Positions 26,207 through 34,365 of a stretch of DNA of 35,020 nt are shown piece by piece. The stretch's first letter is position 1. Each line of letters begins with the position of its first letter. The DNA comes from Chloroflexota bacterium. GTDB lineage: Bacteria; Chloroflexota; Anaerolineae; Promineifilales; Promineifilaceae. A program made the position numbers and the translations under genes. Where the stretch lies: positions 1 to 35,020 of the forward strand of contig JAHDEN010000053.1 of the NCBI GenBank assembly GCA_020628815.1. Direction: 5' to 3'. The notes under the pieces are model-generated. The model saw nothing but the letters and a program-made list of their open reading frames with translations. It searched no databases and was not told the DNA's origin.

Positions 26207-27166
26207 ATGGGACAACTTGTTAATGGCAAATGGGTAACCGATCAGATTGTGGTCAAAGAAAAAGATGGTCGCTTTAGAAGAAAAGCGATGGCTTTCCGAA
26301 ATTGGATCAAAGCCGACGGCTCAACACCGTTTACGCCAGATGCAAATCGCTACCATTTGTACGTTGCCAATGCATGTCCTTGGGCCCATCGGGCGATGAT
26401 TTTTCGCAAACTACGCGGCCTAGAGAAATCGATTTCAATCTCGATTGTTGACACCCTTATGTTCGACAACGGCTGGCGCTTTCGCGAGGGAGAAGGGTAC
26501 ATCCCCGATGTCATTAATCACAAAGATTTTCTGTACGAAGTGTACGTCACGGCTGATCCTGAGTTTACCGGCCGAGTCACGGTCCCGGTCTTGTGGGACA
26601 AGTGGAACAACACGATTGTAAATAACGAGTCGTCAGAAATTATTCGTATGCTCAACAGTGAGTTCCACGCCATTGCGACCGATGGGATTGATTATTATCC
26701 TGACCATCTGGCGGCCGACATCGACACGATAAACGAGCGGATTTACCATACGGTTAATAACGGTGTTTACAAATGTGGCTTTGCACGCAGCCAAGAAGCC
26801 TATGAAGAATCGGCCGTTGCTATGTTTGAAACACTTGACTATTTAGAAGAAAGACTCAGCCAACAGCGGTACCTTATAGATGAGCAAATCACAGAAGCTG
26901 ATTGGCGACTGTTTACAACTTTGGTACGCTTTGACCCTGTCTATGTTGGTCATTTTAAATGCAATCTAAAACGAATTGCAGATTATCCAAATTTGAGCAA
27001 CTACTTGCGGGACTTGTATCAACAGCCTGGCATTGCGCAAACGGTCGATTTAGTGCAGATCAAAGAGCACTATTATCGCAGCCACGAGAGCATCAATCCC
27101 AGCCGGGTTGTGCCGCTTGGCCCCAAGGTTGATTACGCACAGCCACATGACAGGGACCGCTTTTAA
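26207..27166 (+). CDS. glutathionyl-hydroquinone reductase-like (Xi-class GST)
   Basis: A 319-residue member of the Xi-class glutathione transferases (YqjG/PcpF/ECM4), which reduce glutathionyl-hydroquinones with glutathione as the thiol. The family start GQLVNGKWV (2-10), FRNWIKADGS (30-39), YHLYVANACPWAHR (49-62, catalytic Cys57), GLEKSISISIVD and the C-terminal GGPK-like PLGPKVDY segment are recognisable. Length matches the family (about 315-330). Chloroflexota do not always make glutathione, so the physiological thiol could differ. It is a single gene between the gmk terminator and the protease gene, which follows after 38 bases. Confidence 0.9.
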   Translation: MGQLVNGKWVTDQIVVKEKDGRFRRKAMAFRNWIKADGSTPFTPDANRYHLYVANACPWAHRAMIFRKLRGLEKSISISIVDTLMFDNGWRFREGEGYIPDVINHKDFLYEVYVTADPEFTGRVTVPVLWDKWNNTIVNNESSEIIRMLNSEFHAIATDGIDYYPDHLAADIDTINERIYHTVNNGVYKCGFARSQEAYEESAVAMFETLDYLEERLSQQRYLIDEQITEADWRLFTTLVRFDPVYVGHFKCNLKRIADYPNLSNYLRDLYQQPGIAQTVDLVQIKEHYYRSHESINPSRVVPLGPKVDYAQPHDRDRF

Positions 27167-27204
27167 TTATCAACCGACTTCTTCCCTATTAGGAGACACA
27201 ATTT

Positions 27205-28611
27205 ATGAATAAAAAACGATTTTTAGCCTTCACATCCCTACTTTTGGCCCTGCTTATCTTTGCGGCCGTTTCTGCATCTGATAACGATGGGCAGGATGAT
27301 AAAAAACCGCCGAAACATAACCCCGACACACGGATTGTAGGTGGCACCATTGCCGACACCAACGAGTATCCTTGGCAGGTAGCGCTTGTTAACTCTGGGT
27401 CAACCAACCCGAGAGCCGGGCAATTCTGCGGAGGGAGTTTAATCGCACCGGGTTGGGTCTTATCGGCCGCTCACTGTTTCTTCTACAGAGACGGGACACA
27501 AGTCCCTGCATCTGAAATTGATGTCGTCTTGGGGGTTAACCAGTTATCAAGCGGCCCTACGGCCGGTGGGCAAGGGCAACGGCGTAGCTTGGCGCAAATT
27601 ATTGTCCATCCAAGCTATAACGATATCACCAGCGACAATGACATCGCCCTGCTACGCCTAGCAACTCCTGCAACGCTTAGCTGTTCGGTTAACGTCATCG
27701 ACCCGGCCACAGCGGCCGATGCAGCTCGATTTGCACCAGGTGCAATCGCAATTATTACCGGCTGGGGTGACATCACTCAAGGGGCGAACGCCGGTTCAGA
27801 TGATTTACGTGAAGTCGCGGTTCCTATCGTTTCAAACGCAACCTGTAACGCAAGCTCTTCATACAATGGTCAGGTCACAAATAACATGATTTGTGCGGGT
27901 CAAGCCATCGGCGGCCGTGATTCTTGCCAAGGGGACAGTGGAGGCCCGCTGGTCGTCTCCAACGGCATCGGAGGCTTTATTCAAGCTGGAGTGGTTAGCT
28001 GGGGGAACGGTTGCGCGGCTCCAAACTTCTACGGTGTCTATTCTCGAGTTGAAAATTATGAAGCTTGGATCGAATCGAATATCAACGGCAACCGATCAGG
28101 GGCGGGGGTTCCATTAGCCCCTTCAATCAGTCTATCCCAAATCGCAACAGAGCTATTCATGCCATATGCTGCAAACGAAACCCACTCTGGGCACACGTGT
28201 GTTGCTGGCAGTGTCGATTTACCTGATCCAAATCCACCAACCCCCACACCTCTGCCGGGTGAAGGCGGACCAGATTCAAATGATATTTCAGATGCAATCC
28301 CGATTATCCCAGATCAATTGGTGACTGGCGTTGTGCGTAACCCGGGTGACCGAGACGATGTCTTTGCGATATCACTGGCAAGTGGGCAAACGGTTGATAT
28401 TACGCTTAACGGCTCAGGTGGGGATGCAGACCTCTACCTCTATCCACCCGGAACCGCAACGGTTAACAGCAACGACTACGTTCAGTTTTCACAAAATTCC
28501 GGCACGGCTGAAACCATTGAGTGGACCATTACCCAAACGGGCGTATGGTACGTAGACGTGTATGCTTATTCTGGGGCAATCAGCTATGAGCTAGTTGTTC
28601 GAGTTCGGTAG
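27205..28611 (+). CDS. secreted trypsin-like serine protease with PPC domain
   Basis: A 468-residue secreted S1 protease. The signal peptide is residues 1-25 and a short charged propeptide precedes the activation site RIVGG (43-47). The triad is complete: His90 in LSAAHC, Asp146 in DNDIALL and Ser245 in GDSGGP. Asp239, six residues before the serine, predicts cleavage after Arg or Lys. VVSWGNGCAAPNFYGVYSRV completes the fold. ELFMPYA (316-322), a Pro/Thr linker (about 340-355) and a bacterial pre-peptidase C-terminal domain (about 365-468) follow. The eukaryote-like trypsin plus PPC layout is known in predatory and environmental bacteria. The start follows AGGAG. The SDR gene begins seven bases after the stop. 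Confidence 0.95.
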   Translation: MNKKRFLAFTSLLLALLIFAAVSASDNDGQDDKKPPKHNPDTRIVGGTIADTNEYPWQVALVNSGSTNPRAGQFCGGSLIAPGWVLSAAHCFFYRDGTQVPASEIDVVLGVNQLSSGPTAGGQGQRRSLAQIIVHPSYNDITSDNDIALLRLATPATLSCSVNVIDPATAADAARFAPGAIAIITGWGDITQGANAGSDDLREVAVPIVSNATCNASSSYNGQVTNNMICAGQAIGGRDSCQGDSGGPLVVSNGIGGFIQAGVVSWGNGCAAPNFYGVYSRVENYEAWIESNINGNRSGAGVPLAPSISLSQIATELFMPYAANETHSGHTCVAGSVDLPDPNPPTPTPLPGEGGPDSNDISDAIPIIPDQLVTGVVRNPGDRDDVFAISLASGQTVDITLNGSGGDADLYLYPPGTATVNSNDYVQFSQNSGTAETIEWTITQTGVWYVDVYAYSGAISYELVVRVR

Positions 28612-28617
28612 GATTGC

Positions 28618-29367
28618 ATGGGTAAAATCGCTTTAATCACTGGGGCAGGATCGGGAATCGGCCGATCCTGCGCCTTAAAACTGTTGGCCAATGGCTACAG
28701 CGTTGTGCTAAACGGCCGTCGTGAAGAGCCGCTGCAAAAAACAAAAGAGTTGGCGGGAGAGTTTGGGGCAAACGCCCTAATCGCTCCGGCCGACGTTAGC
28801 AAGCCGGATCAGGTTAAAGCGATGTTTGAGGCATGTGAAAAAACGTACGGCCGTTTAGACCTGCTGTTTAACAATGCCGGCCGTGGTGCATGGTCGGTGC
28901 CGATGGAAGAGTTGGCGTTTGAAGATTGGCAAGCGGTGGTTGACGTCAACTTAACGGGTGCGTTTTTGTGTACCCAACAGGCGTTTCGCATCATGAAAAA
29001 GCAGTCGCCCCAAGGGGGGCGAATTATCAACAACGGGTCGATTTCGGCCGAGGCCCCACGCCCCAATTCAGCCCCCTACACCGCAACCAAACATGCGATC
29101 ACCGGGCTAACCAAGTCAACGTCGCTCGACGGCCGCGGCTTTAATATCGCCTGTGGGCAGCTGGATATCGGCAATGCCGCTACCGAAATGACAGCCAAAA
29201 TGTCAGAAGGGGTTTTACAGGCAAACGGCACAACTCAGGTTGAGCCCCGCATGGATGTAGAGCATGTCGCCGACGCACTGCTTTACATGGCCAATTTGCC
29301 TCTTACAGCCAATGTTCAGTTCATGACGGTGATGGCGACCGAAATGCCCTTGGTCGGCCGAGGATAG
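28618..29367 (+). CDS. short-chain dehydrogenase/reductase
   Basis: A 249-residue classical SDR oxidoreductase. The nucleotide-binding motif is TGAGSGIG (8-15), NNAG is at 85-88, and the catalytic residues are Ser141, Tyr154 and Lys158 (YTATK). Arg residues in NGRREE after the second strand suggest NADP(H). The substrate is not predictable. One oddity is the region after the active site, [12 protein letters not shown], where most SDRs have a PGxxxT motif. It starts six bases after the protease stop, so the two are probably cotranscribed even though their functions look unrelated. Confidence 0.9.
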   Translation: MGKIALITGAGSGIGRSCALKLLANGYSVVLNGRREEPLQKTKELAGEFGANALIAPADVSKPDQVKAMFEACEKTYGRLDLLFNNAGRGAWSVPMEELAFEDWQAVVDVNLTGAFLCTQQAFRIMKKQSPQGGRIINNGSISAEAPRPNSAPYTATKHAITGLTKSTSLDGRGFNIACGQLDIGNAATEMTAKMSEGVLQANGTTQVEPRMDVEHVADALLYMANLPLTANVQFMTVMATEMPLVGRG

Positions 29368-29517
29368 CCAGCGGGTGCAATAACAGAATCAAATCCAAAG
29401 TAAACGCAACATAAACGACTAACCCCTTTGGCCCCTGACGTGGGACTAAGGTTGCCTTCAAATCTCTCCCCTCATTCAATACACTTTAGCCTGAAATTTT
29501 CTGCGAAACAGGTATGT

Positions 29518-30738
29518 ATGAACCCAAAGGATGACGGGCCAACCCATCCACATCAGACAAATAAGACGGTTGCGGAACTTCAAGCAAGGATTGAGGCACT
29601 TGAGGCTGAATTAAAATCGGCTCAACAAAACTCAATAAAATCCCATGGCTACAAAGTTGTCGCAACCCATACCTCAAATTCAGTTTTGATTGTTGATCCC
29701 GAGGGGGTGGCGCAGTGGGTAAACCCTAGCTTTGAAAAGCTATCCGGCCGTTTGGCTCAAGAAATTATCGGCAAGCCCACTGAAAAGTTCTTGGTAGGGG
29801 CAGAGACAAATTTAGAAACCATCAAAGATATTTTTGAACAGATGCGGGCCAAACAGAGCTTTACGTATGAAGTAGTCCATTACAACAGCCAAAACGAACC
29901 GTACCAAATCATCACCAACGGAGAGCCGATCCTTTGTGAGGATGGATCATTGCTTGGCTACGCGATGATTGAAACGGATATCACCTTGCTTAAGGTGATG
30001 GAAGAAGCATTGACCAATGCGTATAAATCGGCCGAAGAAAAAGAGGCAGCCAAGAGAAACCTTTTAGCCAACCTGAGCCATGAATTCCGGACTCCCTTAA
30101 ATGGCATACTCGGGCTTGGTCAGCTGTTGCTATCAACTACATTAGACGAAGAGCAGGCAGATTACACCCAAACGATTTTAGAATCTGCAGATGTGCTAAG
30201 TGGTTTAATCGAAAAGCTGCTTTCAATGACACCCAGCTCACAGCCTGAACCTACAACCTTAGAAAGAATTGACCTGCGTAAAATGCTATCCGCAAAAGTA
30301 TGCCAGCATGAGCAAGAGAGCCAAAATAAAGATATCCAATTTGCACTCGAAATTGCAGAAAATGTCCCGGCCGAAATTGAGCTCCCTTGGATGCAAACCT
30401 ATAAGATTCTCAACTTTATCTGCGAAAATGCGGTCAAATTCACAGATGCTGGGCAAATCTTATTAAATGTAGAGCTGAAGGAAGAAAATTCTTTAAGCTT
30501 CACAATTTCAGACAGCGGGATCGGCATTCACCCAGATGCGCTCCCCCTTATTTTTGATGAATATTATCAAGTGGATGAAAGTCATACCCGTGCGCATGGT
30601 GGTATTGGATTAGGGCTCTCATTAGCAAAAAAGATAGCATCAAACATAGGCGCAACGATCTCTGTCGAGTCTACCTTTGGACATGGATGCACGTTCACCT
30701 TGTGTGTCCCCATCAGTTCAGAACCTGTTGGGGGTTAA
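29518..30738 (+). CDS. soluble PAS-domain sensor histidine kinase
   Basis: A 406-residue histidine kinase without membrane segments. An N-terminal coiled coil (about 16-38) leads to a PAS domain (about 43-160). The HisKA domain has the H-box NLSHEFRTPLNG (phosphorylated His188), and the HATPase domain has the N-box ICENAVKFT, the G1 ISDSGIGI and the G2 HGGIGLGLSLAKK. It should sense a cytoplasmic signal; no haem or flavin signature is evident in the PAS domain. No response regulator is adjacent, so it is an orphan kinase. The start at 29518 is chosen over an upstream in-frame codon because the extension is not protein-like. Its stop overlaps the stop of the convergent SRPBCC gene in a shared TTAA. 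Confidence 0.9.
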   Translation: MNPKDDGPTHPHQTNKTVAELQARIEALEAELKSAQQNSIKSHGYKVVATHTSNSVLIVDPEGVAQWVNPSFEKLSGRLAQEIIGKPTEKFLVGAETNLETIKDIFEQMRAKQSFTYEVVHYNSQNEPYQIITNGEPILCEDGSLLGYAMIETDITLLKVMEEALTNAYKSAEEKEAAKRNLLANLSHEFRTPLNGILGLGQLLLSTTLDEEQADYTQTILESADVLSGLIEKLLSMTPSSQPEPTTLERIDLRKMLSAKVCQHEQESQNKDIQFALEIAENVPAEIELPWMQTYKILNFICENAVKFTDAGQILLNVELKEENSLSFTISDSGIGIHPDALPLIFDEYYQVDESHTRAHGGIGLGLSLAKKIASNIGATISVESTFGHGCTFTLCVPISSEPVGG

Positions 30739-31184
30739 CCTAACGAGCTGGCAGATTGAGCCTCAGCAAACGCTTTAAACGCATTCATCTGTTTCAGCGT
30801 CTCTTTTTTAAACATCCCGGGCAAAAAGAAGGTCATTATCCGCATGAATCCGGTACATTTAAACTCTGTATCGGTCACATACTTGGTTTGATTTCCTTCT
30901 TCATAAAAATAGTTTTCGTGCCGGTTCCAAACCCCCTTGGTTTCGTAAATAGCAATAAACTCATCCGGCAGATTGCGGTTTTCAATCGTCTCGGTCAGCT
31001 CCATTTTCCGGCCGTTTGTATCGTATTTTAAGAGCGACACCATCCCGGCTTTGCCATATTCACCACTTTGATGTTCCATCGAAACAAAGCCTTCTTGCCA
31101 TTTTGGTAGGCTCTCAGGATCATCAAAAATCGCGACAACCGTATCTCGTGGCAAATCAATTATTACTTCTGTTTGGTATTTCAT
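30735..31184 (-). CDS. SRPBCC-superfamily protein
   Basis: A 149-residue START/polyketide-cyclase-like protein with a predicted hydrophobic ligand pocket. It begins with the typical strand-helix pattern of such proteins (TEVIIDLPRDTVVAIFDDPESLPKW), a central beta-sheet and a long C-terminal helix (KETLKQMNAFKAFAEAQ). Members bind lipids, polyketides or other hydrophobic molecules, and some are enzymes; no catalytic residue can be assigned. A strong GGAGG lies a few bases upstream of the ATG. It is codirectional with the downstream genes only in a loose sense, because the phosphoesterase gene lies 126 bases upstream on the same strand. Confidence 0.82.
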   Translation of the reverse strand: MKYQTEVIIDLPRDTVVAIFDDPESLPKWQEGFVSMEHQSGEYGKAGMVSLLKYDTNGRKMELTETIENRNLPDEFIAIYETKGVWNRHENYFYEEGNQTKYVTDTEFKCTGFMRIMTFFLPGMFKKETLKQMNAFKAFAEAQSASSLG

Positions 31185-31310
31185 TTTTCCTCCAGCAGGT
31201 CACACATCCGGCCTAACCGGCCGACGTTCAGCGTTATGCACCCACTGCTGGCATTATAATCAGAAATCCCAAAGCCGAAAAGATAGCAGGCAGCCCAAGT
31301 GTTTCTAAAT

Positions 31311-32156
31311 TTAAGCCTGTTGTAGCTCAAACACAGTTACTTCCGGCCGTACGTTAAAGCGTAAGCGGTATAAATGACCCAAACCGCGATTGATATACAG
31401 CTGACGCCCATCCTCTAAATCAATCTCACCGGCCGAATAGCGATAGTTGCGCACGGGCAAAACGGGGGCTGGCAAAAACGGCGGCTTGACTTGCCCGCCG
31501 TGCGTATGTCCGGCCAAAATCCACCCCTGATAGTCGCGCCAGCCGTCTGCGTCAGCCCCATCAGGGTTGTGGCACAGCATAATGGCAGGATCTTGGGGAC
31601 TAATCTTTGACGTAACAAGCTGCGGATTAAATCGAGGCGACCAAAAGTCTTCCATCCCCCCAATAACCAATCCAGAAAAATCCTCAACCTCGTTTAGTAA
31701 AACACGAATACCCCGATCTTCCAGGATCCCAGCGAGTTTGTCTGCCACCTCAAGCTCTTGCCACCGATGCCCATAATCATGATTGCCCAAAGATGCGACC
31801 GTTCCCAGTTTGCCTCGCGGTGCATGCGGCATAAGTTCGGCCACGTCTGCATACGATTTGTCATCAAACGAGACAAAATCGCCGGTATAAACAACGTAAT
31901 CAGGCTCCAATGCGGCCGCTTGCGCAAACGATTCGAGTATAAAGTTGCTCGATACGCGTCGGCCGATGTGAATGTCCGAAAACTGCATCAAGGTTTTACC
32001 CACAAGGTTAGAGGGTAAATTGCGCACAGGCATCGGAATAACCGGATATTCGACCCAATGTGGCTCAATCCCAATGCTGTAGCCCGCCATGGGCACAGAT
32101 GTTATCGCGGCCGCAGCTACGGCTCGCTGTAAAAATTGACGACGTGTTATTTTCAT
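31311..32156 (-). CDS. Tat-exported metallophosphoesterase
   Basis: A 281-residue calcineurin-like phosphoesterase of the YkuE/YaeI type. The Tat signal is TRRQFLQRA (Arg5-Arg6) followed by a hydrophobic AVAAAAITSVPMAG. Dinuclear-metal motifs are all present: FSDIHIG (Asp61, His63), YTGDFVSFDD, LGNHDYGH, LCHNPDG and LAGHTHGG. Members cleave phosphodiesters, including UDP-sugar lipids. The start at 32156 gives a conventional short n-region before the twin arginine; an in-frame ATG at 32216 would add 20 residues and cannot be excluded, since neither has a clear ribosome-binding site. A 200-base repeat-rich gap separates it from the deaminase gene. Confidence 0.88.
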   Translation of the reverse strand: MKITRRQFLQRAVAAAAITSVPMAGYSIGIEPHWVEYPVIPMPVRNLPSNLVGKTLMQFSDIHIGRRVSSNFILESFAQAAALEPDYVVYTGDFVSFDDKSYADVAELMPHAPRGKLGTVASLGNHDYGHRWQELEVADKLAGILEDRGIRVLLNEVEDFSGLVIGGMEDFWSPRFNPQLVTSKISPQDPAIMLCHNPDGADADGWRDYQGWILAGHTHGGQVKPPFLPAPVLPVRNYRYSAGEIDLEDGRQLYINRGLGHLYRLRFNVRPEVTVFELQQA

Positions 32157-32288
32157 AGGTGTTTGGTTTAGGTTTGCAAAGACAGGCTTGAAGTGGTTTT
32201 GGATCATTTTATCCAACCTGTAGGGTGATTGTTATCAATCTTTGCTCCCAATGAAAGCACTTGAGTGCGTGTGTCGCTTCGCTTACGC

Positions 32289-32305
32289 GCAGAACTTCGT
32301 TCTGC
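32289..32305. repeat. GCAGAAC-TTC-GTTCTGC hairpin
   Basis: A perfect seven-pair stem with a three-base loop directly precedes the heptamer array in the gap between the deaminase and phosphoesterase genes. It sits beside GCTTCGCTTACGCGC, another CG-rich symmetric stretch. It could end or stabilise the purine-operon transcript (minus strand), but no T-tract follows. Confidence 0.5.
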
Positions 32306-32315
32306 ATAGTTGGTC

Positions 32316-32353
32316 AGTTGCCAGTTGCCAGTTGCCAGTTGCCAGTTGCCAGT
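32316..32353. repeat. AGTTGCC heptamer tandem array (5.4 copies)
   Basis: Five perfect copies of AGTTGCC run from 32316 to 32350, followed by AGT. The unit is related to the ATTGCCC/ATTGCCA units captured inside menD and to the CAATTGGCAATTG unit at 23531-23543. Copy number in such arrays often varies between strains. Confidence 0.9.
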
Positions 32354-32383
32354 AAAATCCTAAGCATTGTGTCATGATCGTCA

Positions 32384-32415
32384 AACTGATCACTGGTCAC
32401 TGAATACTGATCACT
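32384..32415. repeat. degenerate CTGATCACTGGTCACTG repeat
   Basis: Immediately before the deaminase stop, units of the form ACTGATCACT, GGTCACTGA and ACTGATCACT follow one another. This is a second low-complexity family within 70 bases of the AGTTGCC array. It looks like an expansion repeat, not a regulatory site. Confidence 0.5.
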
Positions 32416-32417
32416 CC

Positions 32418-32999
32418 CTACTCATCCCCCAGTCGGCCGTTGTAAACCAGAGCGCCACTGCTACCAAAATCACGAAACACATCGCAGGCCTCATCTCGCA
32501 ACAGCCCTTCGGTGACACTGATGCCGCGCTTCTCAAGCTCTGCTTTCCAATCTGGGTGCACCGGCCCCTCATCAAATCCGGTCAGCTTTTCAACATCCTC
32601 ACCCGTTCCGGCCACAACCACATCTCGCACCCCGGACCACGGAATCGAGCCAAAACACATCGCACACGGCCGGGCATTCACAATCAGCTGATACTCCGGC
32701 ATACCAGCCCCGCCTAAGTCCCACGCGCCAAGTATTTTCTGCGCCAGTGACAGGGTCACAATCTCGGCATGGGCCGATGAGCAGTTAGACGGAACTACAC
32801 GATTCACACCGATCACGACAAGACGGCCGCTCTCTTTTTCAAACACCCCGGCCGCAAACGGGCCGCCCGTCCCTTTTTCAAAGTTCAGGCGTGAAAAACG
32901 GATCACTTCCCGCATCCGATCTTCAAGGTTGGGGATGGCGTCTGGCAGGTTTTGCAGTTCAGCTGTTGCCCAATCGGGCATGGTGATTTCAAAATTCAT
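32418..32999 (-). CDS. Zn-dependent deaminase, probably guanine deaminase
   Basis: A 193-residue cytidine/deoxycytidylate-deaminase-fold enzyme. Zinc ligands are His77 in HAEI (with proton-shuttling Glu79) and Cys112 and Cys115 in PCAMC. The fold matches GuaD/TadA-type nucleobase deaminases. It is the last gene of a urate-degradation operon, so conversion of guanine to xanthine is the most sensible role, but the substrate is inferred from context. The start is uncertain: ATG 32999 is used, while ATG 33041 would add 14 residues and neither has a clear ribosome-binding site. A gap of 122 bases separates it from the uricase stop. Confidence 0.82.
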   Translation of the reverse strand: MNFEITMPDWATAELQNLPDAIPNLEDRMREVIRFSRLNFEKGTGGPFAAGVFEKESGRLVVIGVNRVVPSNCSSAHAEIVTLSLAQKILGAWDLGGAGMPEYQLIVNARPCAMCFGSIPWSGVRDVVVAGTGEDVEKLTGFDEGPVHPDWKAELEKRGISVTEGLLRDEACDVFRDFGSSGALVYNGRLGDE

Positions 33000-33121
33000 A
33001 TTGTTTTCTGTAGAGGTCGAAGGGATCAGGAAAACGTTCATTCTACGGAGCCAAATTGATTCCGACCCCTTCGCCCCCTACACTCGTTTACCCCACCTAA
33101 TTTTTAGCGGGTAATTGCCCC

Positions 33122-33961
33122 TTAGCGGGTGATAGTCCCTTCAATGTACCCATGCGGTTCATCGGCCGGGGCAAAAATGTCATTGTTGTTCTCGATCCCA
33201 AAACGATCCAGATTAAACATAAAGTGATGCACATTTGGCATCAACATGCTGATCTCATCGATTTCCGGCACAAGGGCCAACGCCGCGTTCCCCATCTCGT
33301 GCATCGTGTGCTGTACAGATTCACTTTCATGGTTGGCAAACACATTCAAAATTTTTGTGCGGATCGCTTCAGCCGCGCCGTTAAAGTCGGCCGTGTGTGA
33401 GTTAAAGGTCCATTCGGCCGCCAGCGTCGTCGCCATGATTCGGTCCCGCTCTTCTGGTAAAACGGTCCACTCATCTTTCATAAAACCGACAAAAGCAGAG
33501 CCGGTTGTTTTTAGGATGGGCAGATCTTTTAGCCCCCCTTTAAGCGTAACCCCACCCCGTGTGTGCAACACATCGGCCGTACGCATTTCGCTCGCCCCAC
33601 CGGTAAACGCATGATGATGCGGCTGCCCATCAAACACCATTCGGGTCCATTTCTTTTCAGAAACCTTGACCGATGCCGACGTTGCATGTGGAACCCGGTT
33701 CATATAATGAGCAGCCAGGTCCAATCCAAACTGTTCAATCGACTCGAGTGGATGATCTTTAGCCAGAGCATAAACTGTGTTTTTGATCGTGTCAGTGGGC
33801 AGGACGCTGGCATTGTCACCTTTGGTATAGGCTTCATCAAAGGCCCCTTTTAGCACCACATCGACGCTAATTTCAGTAAAGTCGTGTCGGTCATCGTAAC
33901 GAGTAATTTTTGAGAGGCGAACTTTGTGTTTGCCGTATCCGTTTGAGCTGAGTGTTGTCAT
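33122..33961 (-). CDS. urate oxidase (uricase)
   Basis: A 279-residue cofactor-free uricase oxidising urate with O2 to 5-hydroxyisourate and H2O2. Catalytic residues by family alignment are Lys11, Thr56 (PTDTIKNTVYALAK) and His245 (PNVHHF). Other blocks are LPILKTTGSAFVGF (147-160) and the terminal RFGIENNNDIFAPADEPHGYIEGTI. It lies between HIU hydrolase (its next pathway step) upstream and a deaminase downstream, on one strand. The oxygen requirement implies at least periodic oxic growth. A ten-pair hairpin occupies most of the 51-base gap before the start codon, and no ordinary ribosome-binding site is seen. Confidence 0.95.
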   Translation of the reverse strand: MTTLSSNGYGKHKVRLSKITRYDDRHDFTEISVDVVLKGAFDEAYTKGDNASVLPTDTIKNTVYALAKDHPLESIEQFGLDLAAHYMNRVPHATSASVKVSEKKWTRMVFDGQPHHHAFTGGASEMRTADVLHTRGGVTLKGGLKDLPILKTTGSAFVGFMKDEWTVLPEERDRIMATTLAAEWTFNSHTADFNGAAEAIRTKILNVFANHESESVQHTMHEMGNAALALVPEIDEISMLMPNVHHFMFNLDRFGIENNNDIFAPADEPHGYIEGTITR

Positions 33962-33972
33962 TTAATTTCAGA

Positions 33973-34005
33973 AGACCAGACTCGTTATAAAAACCAGTCT
34001 GGTCT
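33973..34005 (-). promoter_or_regulatory. 10-bp hairpin before the uricase start codon
   Basis: AGACCAGACT (33973-33982) and AGTCTGGTCT (33996-34005) are perfect inverted ten-mers around a 13-base loop, in the short gap between HIU hydrolase and uricase. The stem ends 11 bases from the uricase ATG. It could control uricase translation, mark an RNA-processing site, or bind a protein as DNA (ACCAG-T-CTGGT is itself symmetric). Confidence 0.5.
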
Positions 34006-34012
34006 AAAAGGT

Positions 34013-34351
34013 TTAACTTCCGCGATAGGTTGAGTAGCCGAATGGGCTTAGTAAGAGCGGCACATGGTAGTGCTGGTCTGTATTTTCAATTTCAAAGATG
34101 ACCGGCACATACGGGTAGAAGGTATCAAATCCGGCCGTTCGGCAGTACCGTTCCGTCATAAAGGTCATTTTGTAGGTGCCAGGTTCCAACGAGCCTTCAG
34201 CCAGCAAATTGGCTACCCGGCCGTCAGCGTTGGTGATGCCGCTGGCTAAGACCTGCCAATCGTCACCAGCCAGCTTTTCGAGCGTAATTTGAATGCCTGA
34301 GGCTGGTTTGCCCAAGGCGGTATCTAGTACATGTGTGGTAATTGGACTCAT
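34013..34351 (-). CDS. 5-hydroxyisourate hydrolase (transthyretin-like)
   Basis: A 112-residue HIU hydrolase converting 5-hydroxyisourate to OHCU, the second step of urate breakdown. Family signatures are complete: THVLDTALGKPA with catalytic His7, DGRVANLL with Arg45, the YHVPLLLSPFGYSTYRGS end with His96, and the terminal YRGS tetrapeptide that distinguishes HIU hydrolases from transthyretins. A GGAG lies a few bases before the ATG. The gene starts 14 bases after an unknown gene and is followed by uricase after 51 bases. Confidence 0.96.
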   Translation of the reverse strand: MSPITTHVLDTALGKPASGIQITLEKLAGDDWQVLASGITNADGRVANLLAEGSLEPGTYKMTFMTERYCRTAGFDTFYPYVPVIFEIENTDQHYHVPLLLSPFGYSTYRGS

Positions 34352-34365
34352 TTTTCTCCAATAAA

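Noticed and set aside
32281-32415. CRISPR array
   Set aside because: The seven-base units are contiguous with no spacers, so they are simple tandem repeats.
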